7,453 nucleotides of DNA from contig JALHTD010000382.1 in NCBI GenBank assembly GCA_022865555.1, forward strand, positions 1 to 7,453. The letters are read 5' to 3'. Every line of letters begins with the position of its first letter. Position 1 is the first letter of the stretch. Below are positions 1 through 6,587 of this stretch, piece after piece. The stretch comes from Thermoanaerobaculaceae bacterium. GTDB taxonomy: Bacteria > Acidobacteriota > Thermoanaerobaculia > Thermoanaerobaculales > Thermoanaerobaculaceae. The notes beneath the pieces are model-generated. The model saw only the letters and a list, made by a program, of their open reading frames with translations. It did no database searches and was not told the origin of the DNA. The translations under genes were made by a program, and so were the position numbers.

Positions 1-1
1 T

Positions 2-1045
2 GTAGTGGTCGAGTCCCCGTCGTTTGGAGGACCCGCGATCCTCACCCCTGGGGGAGAGCTCGAGGTCGTTGCGCGGGTGGCGGTCCCGTGGGTCACCGCG
101 ATCGACGAGCTCGCTCTGGAGAGCGGGACGAGAAGGGTCCCGCTCCCGTTGCGGCGGCCACCCACGCGCTGCGCCCGCCAGACGCTCCTCGCCCGTGTCC
201 CGTCGGACTGCGCACCGGGCAACTACGACGTCGTCGTGAGGGTTGGCAACCGGGAGGCCCGTGCGCACCGCGCCGTGGCCGTGCTCGGGACCATCCCGGA
301 GCGGTTCACGATGGCCCAGATCACCGACCTGCACTTCGGGTACACAGCCGCAGGCGAGGCGTCCGTCGAGGCCATCGTCGACGAGCTGAACCGCCTCGGT
401 CCCGCCCTCGTCCTGGTCACCGGCGACATCGCTCACAACGGGGCACGGCGCGAGTACGACCGGGCGCAGCTCGCTCTCGAGCGGCTCTCCATGCCGTTCG
501 TCTGCATCCCGGGGAACCACGACCGCCGGGGCTGGGGCGCCTACCTGACCAGGTTCGGCTTCCCATACCGCTCGGTCGCGTTCGGGCGCTGGACGCTGCT
601 CGGACTCGACTGCGGGCATGGCCGGGACGAGTTCACGGAGAGTCAGTTCCATTTTATCGAGCCTGCGTTGGACGCTGCGGAGCCGGGCCGGGTGATCGTG
701 CTCGCTCACATCCCACTCGCGGGAGCGCGATCGGTCAGGGCGCACGCCAGGGCTGTGATGGAACTGTTTGAGCGGAAGCGAGTCCCGCTGGTCCTCAGCG
801 GGCACTGGCATTACGGGGCGGAGTACGGCTCGGGCGTGGCCCCTCCTGGACGGGCCCAGGGCGGTACCCAGTTCGTGGTCACGGTGACGGCCGGCGGTTG
901 GCTGGTCAAGAAACCAGGCGGTCAACCCGATCCGCGAGGCTTCACCGTCATCGCCGTCGAGGATGGACGGATCTTGTCGGTCACGACGCACACCGTTGAC
1001 AGCGTCGGGGCTCCGAAGAACGGCGCCAGGGTGGACAAGCCATGA
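2..1045 (+). CDS. Calcineurin-like metallophosphoesterase with N-terminal beta-rich domain (5' end outside window)
   Basis: Predicted two-metal phosphoesterase hydrolysing phosphomono- or diesters; the substrate cannot be read from sequence. Numbering from the GTG at base 5, all five family motifs are present: DLH (D108, H110), GD (D141), GNHD (N171, H172, D173), a lone His in AHIP (H235) and GHWH (H267, H269). Residues 1 to about 95 form a separate region with a PGGEL turn and a PGNYDVVVRV strand, resembling the Ig/FN3-like domains that precede some extracytoplasmic phosphoesterases. The reading frame stays open to the left edge and no ribosome site is visible for the GTG, so the true start, and any signal peptide, is probably upstream. 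Its stop overlaps the next start by four bases (ATGA), placing it first of the visible operon genes. The family is secure; location and substrate are inference. Confidence 0.9.
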   Translation, partial: VVVESPSFGGPAILTPGGELEVVARVAVPWVTAIDELALESGTRRVPLPLRRPPTRCARQTLLARVPSDCAPGNYDVVVRVGNREARAHRAVAVLGTIPERFTMAQITDLHFGYTAAGEASVEAIVDELNRLGPALVLVTGDIAHNGARREYDRAQLALERLSMPFVCIPGNHDRRGWGAYLTRFGFPYRSVAFGRWTLLGLDCGHGRDEFTESQFHFIEPALDAAEPGRVIVLAHIPLAGARSVRAHARAVMELFERKRVPLVLSGHWHYGAEYGSGVAPPGRAQGGTQFVVTVTAGGWLVKKPGGQPDPRGFTVIAVEDGRILSVTTHTVDSVGAPKNGARVDKP

Positions 1046-2109
1046 GAGCGCGACTTGCATTGCTGCAGTTCCCGCTGCTCTTCTGCTTCGGCGTCCTGGT
1101 GGGCCTCTCCGTGTACGGAGCCGACTTCGGGTCGGTGAGCGGCTACCTCTACGTCGTCCCGCTCCTTCTCGGTCCGGTCCTTCTGCCGCGGCTCCGGCCC
1201 GGAGCACTCGAGTGGCTTCGCCGCCACGTGCGCAAGCTCGCGGCCCTCGGCGTTGCCCTCGGCGCCGTTGCGTACCGCCCGCTGCACCTCGGATTCTGGG
1301 ACAAGCAGTCACTCGTGCAATCCGTCGCCGTGAGCGGCCTCGGTCTCGTCTCCGTGGTGGTGGGATGGCTGGCGGTGACGCAGGTGGCGAGCCACCCGGA
1401 ACGCACTCCGGCGCCGCTGGCGGGGGCGCTCGCGATCGTCGCGGTGTTCTTCTTCCTTTCTCGCTGGTATCCGCTGATTCCCATCCTGGGGGTGGCGCTG
1501 TGCCTCGCGCCCGCGGTCACACTCCGGTGGGACGCGGAGGACACAGCAGTTGGGCGACACACAGGCCGAACGCCGTTCCTGAGCGCGCTCGCGTTCTACC
1601 TTGCCGCCGAGCTCGGCCAGGTCGTGTGGGACCTGGGCGTCGACTCGTCATGGGGACCACAGGTCGCGCTGGCCTTCGCGACGGCGGCCATCGTCGCCAT
1701 GGCGTGGTGGCTCGCGGGCGCACGAGTCACGGCCAGGGCCCTCGGACACCCTTGGTTCGTGGCCGGAGCCGGGGTGGCGGCGCTCCTGATCGCCGGCGCC
1801 GCAAGCGTGGCCACGGCCTGGCAGCCCAGTTTCGTCCTCCATCCGCTGCGCCAGGTACTGCTCGGGCTCGCCATCGGCGGTCTGATCGTCGCGGTGCTCA
1901 CCCGGATGCCTGGGTCTGACGCCGTGACGGGCCAGGGCGTGTGGCTCTGGTTCACCATCGGTCTCGCGATCTCTAACGTCTACAGCATGCAACTCGAAGC
2001 GTTCCCGGCCGGGCGCCTGGCGTTCGCCCTGCCGGCCATCGGCGCGTTCCTTTGGCAGCAAAGCCCGGCTGCGCAACGGCACCGGCGCGAGCTCGCTGAC
2101 CCGGCATGA
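1042..2109 (+). CDS. Polytopic inner-membrane protein, family not recognised
   Basis: I do not recognise this 355-residue protein. It is very hydrophobic, with roughly 10-12 likely transmembrane segments, near residues 8-24, 34-49, 66-80, 92-113, 124-140, 143-158, 179-196, 206-225, 238-258, 268-286, 298-313 and 326-338. A basic stretch lies at about 59-65, a hydrophilic loop with Asp, Glu and Arg at about 162-178, and a short basic tail follows residue 344. I see no nucleotide-binding motif, no catalytic signature and no obvious transporter signature. The ATG overlaps the upstream phosphoesterase stop (ATGA) and only a weak purine stretch precedes it (about 1027-1034), which fits translational coupling. 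The downstream overlap with the LtaS-like gene is of the same type. From context it could be a carrier, a flippase or a structural partner of the envelope enzyme; this is inference only. Confidence 0.85.
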   Translation: MRARLALLQFPLLFCFGVLVGLSVYGADFGSVSGYLYVVPLLLGPVLLPRLRPGALEWLRRHVRKLAALGVALGAVAYRPLHLGFWDKQSLVQSVAVSGLGLVSVVVGWLAVTQVASHPERTPAPLAGALAIVAVFFFLSRWYPLIPILGVALCLAPAVTLRWDAEDTAVGRHTGRTPFLSALAFYLAAELGQVVWDLGVDSSWGPQVALAFATAAIVAMAWWLAGARVTARALGHPWFVAGAGVAALLIAGAASVATAWQPSFVLHPLRQVLLGLAIGGLIVAVLTRMPGSDAVTGQGVWLWFTIGLAISNVYSMQLEAFPAGRLAFALPAIGAFLWQQSPAAQRHRRELADPA

Positions 2110-4139
2110 GCATCTGGCGCACTCTTCCGCGTCACGCCCGCGTGCTGCTGCCCCTCGCGGCCGCGCACTTCGGCCTCCTCGTCGCGCTGCGCGTCACGTT
2201 CTGGCTCGTGTTCCAGGGCATGATGCTGCGGCTACCCCTCCCCGATCTCGTCAAGGCGCTGTACATCGGCGCCAAGTTCGACATGCGGCTCACGCTCCTG
2301 ACGCTGCTCCCGCTGGCCGTGTTTGGATGGATCGGGCCGCTCTCCGTGGTCGGCGGGCGGTTGGGCCGCTGGCTGTGGAGTTTCTACCTCGGGATTGCAG
2401 TGGGTTTGACCATGCTCGTGTACGAGGTGGATTTCGGCCACTTCGCCTACCTCCACGCGCGAATCAACGCCCAGGTCCTGGGGCTCCTCGCGGACACGGC
2501 GATCTCGCTGCGGATGGTGTGGGAGACCTACCCGGTGATCTGGGGGACGTTCGCCCTCGCCGCAGTCGTCGCGGGCTACCTCGCGATCTACCGCTGGCTG
2601 GTCCGGCGGGAGCAAGCCAGGAGCGTGACGCCGGTACGACGCTGGCGACGGGCGGCCATCGTCACCCTCGTGGTCATCGTCTGGATTTTCGGGATCTGGG
2701 GCAAGGCGCAATGGTATCCGCTGCGCTGGAGCGACGCTTTCTTCGCGACCGATCTCTGGTCGCCGGCACTCGGTCTGAACCCCGTGCTGAACCTCGCCGA
2801 CACCATGAAGAACAAGGCGCGCGGGTTCGACGCGGCCGCGACGCGCGAGTACTATACCGAGGTCGCGGCCTACCTCGGAGTCGAGCGCCCCGATCCTGCC
2901 ACGCTCTCGTTCCGAAGGGAGGTTTCGGCACGAGCCGGGGCCCAACGTCGGCCCAACGTGGTCGTGATCTTTCTGGAGGAAGCCGCCCACTACAAGACAG
3001 GGGTCTTCGGAAATCCGCTCCAGCCCACCCCGAACCTCGACGCCCTCGCCCGCGAGGGGATCCTGTTCCGCCGCTTCTACACCCCAGCCTTCGGCACAGC
3101 GCGCTCGGTGTTCGCCTTCGTGACCGGGATCCCCGACGTCGAGACGCACGAGACGGCGACCCGCAACCCGCTGATCGTCGACCAGCGCACGATCATCAAC
3201 GCGTTCGAGGAGTACGAGAAGCTCTACTTCCTGGGCGGCAGCCTGAACTGGGGGAACGTCCGTGGCGTGCTTGCCCACAACATCCCGGGCCTGCGCGCCT
3301 TCGAGGAGGGCAGCTACAAGGCGCCACGCGTCGACGGGTGGGGAATCTCAGACCTTTCCCTGTTCGAGGAGGCCAACGCGATCCTGCGCCAGATCAAGGA
3401 CCGGCCGTTTTTCGCCGTCATACAGACGTCGGGGCACCACCGCCCGTACACCATCCCCACCGACAACCGGGGTTTCGTGCGTGCGAGCGTCCCGCCGGAG
3501 CAGGTGAGGGCGGCGGGCTTTGCCGACCTCGACGAGTACAACTCCATGCGCTTCATGGACCACAGCCTGGGGGTGTTCTTCTCGGTCGCGCGGCAGGAGG
3601 CATACTTTCCCGACACGATCTTCGTGCTCTTCGGCGACCACGGTTCCTTCCGCAGCCTCGCCAAGGTCACGAGCGCCGAAGCCCAATTCGGACTCACCCG
3701 CTTCCACGTCCCGGCCGTGATCGGCGGGAGCCCGGTGCCGGGCGCACCCCGGGCGATCGACGCGCCGGCGAGTGAGGTGGACGTGCTGCCGACCATCGCC
3801 GGGCTCGTCGGCGCTCCCTACGTCAACACGACGCTCGGTCGTGATCTCCTCGACCCGCGCTTTGACTCGAGCCGTTTCGCTTTCACGATCGACGAGCACT
3901 TCCGTGAGCCGAAGATCGGCCTCGTCACCGGGGACATCTACCTGCAGATCCCGACCGGCGGCGGTCCGACGCGCTGGGCGGACTTGCGCGGAGACGGCGC
4001 GACCGAGATCGCGGCCGAAGACCCCGAGCGGGCCCGCACCCTCGAGCGCCTGTGCCGGGGCCTGTTCGAGGCCTCGCGCTGGCTGATGTACCACAACGCC
4101 CAGCGGAAGACCCCGAGCCCACCCTCAACCACGCCCTGA
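2106..4139 (+). CDS. LtaS-like membrane phosphoglycerol transferase / sulfatase-fold protein
   Basis: This 677-residue protein has the layout of lipoteichoic acid synthase and OpgB/MdoB-type enzymes: about five N-terminal membrane helices (near 11-37, 60-82, 89-107, 142-165, 183-199), a linker, then an extracytoplasmic alkaline-phosphatase-superfamily domain from about residue 283. Expected active-site features are visible: E291 after the first beta strand (NVVVIFLEE), T331 in FGTARS as probable nucleophile and metal ligand, H444/H445 in TSGHHRPY, and D511-H512 in FGDHG. Family members move a phosphoglycerol head group from phosphatidylglycerol to an acceptor outside the membrane; related enzymes are sulfatases or phosphoethanolamine transferases. 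Thr rather than Cys or Ser at the nucleophile site favours phosphotransfer over classical formylglycine-dependent sulfatase activity. It starts in an ATGA overlap with the membrane-protein gene and has no strong ribosome site of its own. The acceptor is unknown. Confidence 0.88.
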   Translation: MSIWRTLPRHARVLLPLAAAHFGLLVALRVTFWLVFQGMMLRLPLPDLVKALYIGAKFDMRLTLLTLLPLAVFGWIGPLSVVGGRLGRWLWSFYLGIAVGLTMLVYEVDFGHFAYLHARINAQVLGLLADTAISLRMVWETYPVIWGTFALAAVVAGYLAIYRWLVRREQARSVTPVRRWRRAAIVTLVVIVWIFGIWGKAQWYPLRWSDAFFATDLWSPALGLNPVLNLADTMKNKARGFDAAATREYYTEVAAYLGVERPDPATLSFRREVSARAGAQRRPNVVVIFLEEAAHYKTGVFGNPLQPTPNLDALAREGILFRRFYTPAFGTARSVFAFVTGIPDVETHETATRNPLIVDQRTIINAFEEYEKLYFLGGSLNWGNVRGVLAHNIPGLRAFEEGSYKAPRVDGWGISDLSLFEEANAILRQIKDRPFFAVIQTSGHHRPYTIPTDNRGFVRASVPPEQVRAAGFADLDEYNSMRFMDHSLGVFFSVARQEAYFPDTIFVLFGDHGSFRSLAKVTSAEAQFGLTRFHVPAVIGGSPVPGAPRAIDAPASEVDVLPTIAGLVGAPYVNTTLGRDLLDPRFDSSRFAFTIDEHFREPKIGLVTGDIYLQIPTGGGPTRWADLRGDGATEIAAEDPERARTLERLCRGLFEASRWLMYHNAQRKTPSPPSTTP

Positions 4140-4145
4140 CGCGAG

Positions 4146-4171
4146 AGCGGCCTGCCCGCCGGCGCGGCCGC
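4146..4171. terminator. GC-rich hairpin after the three-gene operon, possible terminator
   Basis: GCGGCC at 4147-4152 is the exact reverse complement of GGCCGC at 4166-4171. Two further G:C pairs (4154:4165 and 4155:4164) can form inside past a bulged T. It starts a few bases after the stop at 4139, between convergent genes. No T-tract follows on either strand, so it is not a classic intrinsic terminator. It might act with Rho, or simply reflect high GC. The rest of 4172-4257 shows nothing I can name. Confidence 0.3.
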
Positions 4172-4257
4172 CCGTTGCCAGGACCCGCGCCCAGACGAGG
4201 ATCGGGGCTTGATTCGACCACGCTGACACGAGCAGGTGCGTACCGGGGCCGCCCTGC

Positions 4258-4668
4258 CTAGCCGGAGAACGCGCCTTCCGGGGGCTCCTCCAGCCACTCC
4301 GTGGCGTAGTCCTTCGTGTTCGGGATCACGCAGAGGAACTCCACGTCCTCTGCGGTGCGGTTCTCGTACCAGTGCGCGCAACCTGCCGGCAGGTACATCG
4401 CGTCGCCGGCGCGCACCGTCCGCACCTCGTCGCTCATTCCGAGCACCATCTCGCCGCGCACCATCACCTGTTCGTGCTCGATCGTCGGGTGACGGTGGGC
4501 CGGGATGCGCGCCTCGGGCGCCAGCAGGAAGCGACGCGTGACGAAGTTGGGCGCCCCCTGCTCGGGCCCGATCAGCACTGCCATTCGTGCACCCCGTGCC
4601 TTCCTCACAGGCGCCGCGGGCGCAGCCTTTGGGGCAACCACCGCCGGCTTGGTCCGGTTCTCTGCCAT
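4258..4668 (-). CDS. Small single-domain cupin protein
   Basis: A 136-residue protein from the ATG at 4668. Both cupin motifs are clear: motif 1 has H58, H60 and E64 (PAHRHPTIEHEQ), and motif 2 matches PxGx2Hx3N exactly (P94, G96, H99, N103 in LPAGCAHWYEN). These predict a beta barrel with one bound divalent metal held by three His and one Glu. The first 25-30 residues are rich in Ala, Pro and Lys and look like a disordered tail. The length fits stand-alone cupins, which may be dioxygenases, isomerases, sugar- or metabolite-binding proteins; the motifs do not decide among them. I prefer the ATG at 4668 to the in-frame GTG at 4674, because the ribosome site GGAGG sits five bases before the ATG but abuts the GTG. 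The gene is divergent from the PC4 gene and convergent with the LtaS-like gene. Confidence 0.9.
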   Translation of the reverse strand: MAENRTKPAVVAPKAAPAAPVRKARGARMAVLIGPEQGAPNFVTRRFLLAPEARIPAHRHPTIEHEQVMVRGEMVLGMSDEVRTVRAGDAMYLPAGCAHWYENRTAEDVEFLCVIPNTKDYATEWLEEPPEGAFSG

Positions 4669-4673
4669 GGACA

Positions 4674-4680
4674 CCTCCTC
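4674..4680 (-). promoter_or_regulatory. Ribosome binding site of the cupin gene
   Basis: Read on the minus strand this is GAGGAGG, followed by a five-base spacer and the ATG at 4668. It decides the start: the GTG two codons earlier overlaps the Shine-Dalgarno sequence and could not use it. Confidence 0.8.
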
Positions 4681-4692
4681 GGCCGCCGTCCC

Positions 4693-4701
4693 TGCTAGAC
4701 T
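4693..4701 (+). promoter_or_regulatory. Possible extended -10 promoter element for the PC4 gene
   Basis: TGCTAGACT contains TG, one base, then TAGACT, which matches the sigma-70 -10 consensus at four of six positions in extended -10 form. Transcription would start near 4708, giving a leader of only about 15 bases before the ATG at 4723. I see no convincing -35 box, as would be allowed for an extended -10 promoter. The evidence is sequence resemblance only. Confidence 0.35.
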
Positions 4702-4712
4702 CCCCGCCGCAT

Positions 4713-4717
4713 GGAGG
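4713..4717 (+). promoter_or_regulatory. Ribosome binding site of the PC4 gene
   Basis: GGAGG lies five bases before the ATG at 4723. It falls inside what would be codons 1-3 if translation began at the in-frame ATG at 4711, so it selects 4723 as the start. Confidence 0.75.
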
Positions 4718-4722
4718 CACCG

Positions 4723-4992
4723 ATGCCTGAGGATCGTAAGGTACTACACGAGTTCAAGCGCAACGCCGACGACACGTTGCGCATTTCACTTTCGAACTTC
4801 AAGGGCCGCACGTACGTCGACATCCGGCTTTTCTACCAGGACGCCAACGGCGAGCTGGCGCCGACCAAGAAAGGCGTCACGATCACGCCCGAGCTGTGGG
4901 ACGAGTTCCGGGCCGGCGTCGCCGCCGCCGAGGAAGCCCTCCAGGAGAAGAACCTCTGGCACCCCGCCGGCCAGTCCGCCCCAGAGGAGTAG
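4723..4992 (+). CDS. PC4/YdbC-type single-stranded-DNA-binding protein (transcriptional coactivator p15 family)
   Basis: An 89-residue protein. Residues 16 to about 65 match the PC4 fold: a strand LRISLSNFKGRTYVDIRLFY, an acidic turn (DANGEL), the family hallmark PTKKGVTIT (P47, K49, K50, G51), then a helix containing W59. The eukaryotic homologue PC4 is a coactivator that binds single-stranded or melted DNA as a dimer, and bacterial relatives such as YdbC also bind single-stranded nucleic acid. The two lysines and the FKGR loop are probable nucleic-acid contacts. The tail from about residue 66 is Ala/Glu-rich helix followed by a short disordered end. The start at 4723 is chosen because GGAGG precedes it at ideal spacing. 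The gene is divergent from the cupin gene across 54 bases. A role in transcription, repair or recombination is open. Confidence 0.9.
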   Translation: MPEDRKVLHEFKRNADDTLRISLSNFKGRTYVDIRLFYQDANGELAPTKKGVTITPELWDEFRAGVAAAEEALQEKNLWHPAGQSAPEE

Positions 4993-4994
4993 GC

Positions 4995-5019
4995 TGCCCC
5001 GGGGCACCCCGGGCGGTTT
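4995..5019 (+). terminator. Palindromic hairpin after the PC4 gene, candidate terminator
   Basis: CCCGGGG (4998-5004) and CCCCGGG (5007-5013) are exact reverse complements and can form about six G:C pairs with a four-base loop. The stem lies a few bases after the stop at 4992 and is followed by GG and a short TTT (5017-5019). The T-run is too short for a strong intrinsic terminator. An overlapping perfect 12-base palindrome, TGCCCCGGGGCA, sits at 4995-5006. Confidence 0.4.
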
Positions 5020-5064
5020 CCCCCCTCACAAAGCGTGCCCCCGGCCCCCGCGCTCGCGGTGAGG

Positions 5065-5070
5065 TAAGCT
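5065..5070 (+). promoter_or_regulatory. Weak -10-like box upstream of the M28 peptidase
   Basis: TAAGCT stands out as an A/T-containing patch in otherwise very GC-rich DNA, about 50 bases before the peptidase start, and matches the -10 consensus at only three of six positions. No credible -35 box is present. It is reported because this 128-base gap follows a possible terminator and the peptidase needs a promoter. Confidence 0.2.
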
Positions 5071-5109
5071 TCGGGCTTCTCGCGCCGCCATCACAGGGCA
5101 GCGGCGCTC

Positions 5110-5114
5110 AGGAG
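5110..5114 (+). promoter_or_regulatory. Ribosome binding site of the M28 peptidase
   Basis: AGGAG, then six bases, then the ATG at 5121. The reading frame stays open about 75 codons further upstream, into the PC4 gene, but that extension is Arg/Pro-rich shadow sequence. The ribosome site and the signal peptide that begins at 5121 fix the start. Confidence 0.7.
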
Positions 5115-5120
5115 CAAGGA

Positions 5121-6500
<1,380 letters not shown>

Positions 6501-6503
6501 CTA

Positions 6504-6517
6504 CGGTGGCCCCACCG
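6504..6517 (+). terminator. Short hairpin just after the peptidase stop
   Basis: CGGTG (6504-6508) pairs with CACCG (6513-6517) across a four-base loop; the match extends to six pairs if a two-base loop is counted. It begins four bases after the TAG. The following bases are TTGAAGAATT, not a T-tract, so termination is possible but unproven. It could instead be an operator or an mRNA-stabilising stem. Confidence 0.3.
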
Positions 6518-6531
6518 CTTGAAGAATTCAG

Positions 6532-6537
6532 TACAAT
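6532..6537 (+). promoter_or_regulatory. -10-like box upstream of the substrate-binding protein gene
   Basis: TACAAT matches the sigma-70 -10 consensus at five of six positions, inside an AT-rich patch (6519-6538) that contrasts with its surroundings. Transcription would start near 6544, giving a leader of about 44 bases. No good -35 box lies at 16-18 bases; TTGAAG at 6519 is only seven bases away, too close to serve. An activator or an alternative -35 could compensate. Confidence 0.45.
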
Positions 6538-6575
6538 ACCGCGCGACTGCGAAGCAGCTTCGGTCGGGCTGCCGC

Positions 6576-6581
6576 GGGAGG
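6576..6581 (+). promoter_or_regulatory. Ribosome binding site of the substrate-binding protein gene
   Basis: GGGAGG followed by a six-base spacer and the ATG at 6588. It is a strong Shine-Dalgarno match that fixes the start immediately before the lipoprotein signal peptide. Confidence 0.8.
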
Positions 6582-6587
6582 TGGCGG

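Noticed and set aside
2232..3278. Long minus-strand open frame (348 codons) opposite the LtaS-like gene
   Set aside because: It is rich in Arg, Gly, Pro, Glu and Asp with no domain motif, and lies wholly antisense to a gene with clear catalytic motifs. It is a typical GC-rich shadow frame.
3938..4720. Minus-strand open frame of 260 codons across the cupin gene and the end of the operon
   Set aside because: It is out of frame with the cupin, which has both diagnostic motifs and a strong ribosome site; the frame itself has low-complexity Arg/Gly/Ala composition.
4711..4722. Upstream ATG start for the PC4 gene
   Set aside because: The Shine-Dalgarno GGAGG lies downstream of this ATG and at ideal distance from the ATG at 4723. 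A near-leaderless start at 4711 cannot be fully excluded.
4896..5120. N-terminal extension of the M28 peptidase by about 75 residues
   Set aside because: The extension is Arg/Pro-rich, overlaps the PC4 gene and would bury the signal peptide. A ribosome site precedes the ATG at 5121.
6519..6537. TTGAAG and TACAAT as a complete -35/-10 promoter
   Set aside because: The spacer is only seven bases, far below the 16-18 needed, so only the -10-like box is kept.
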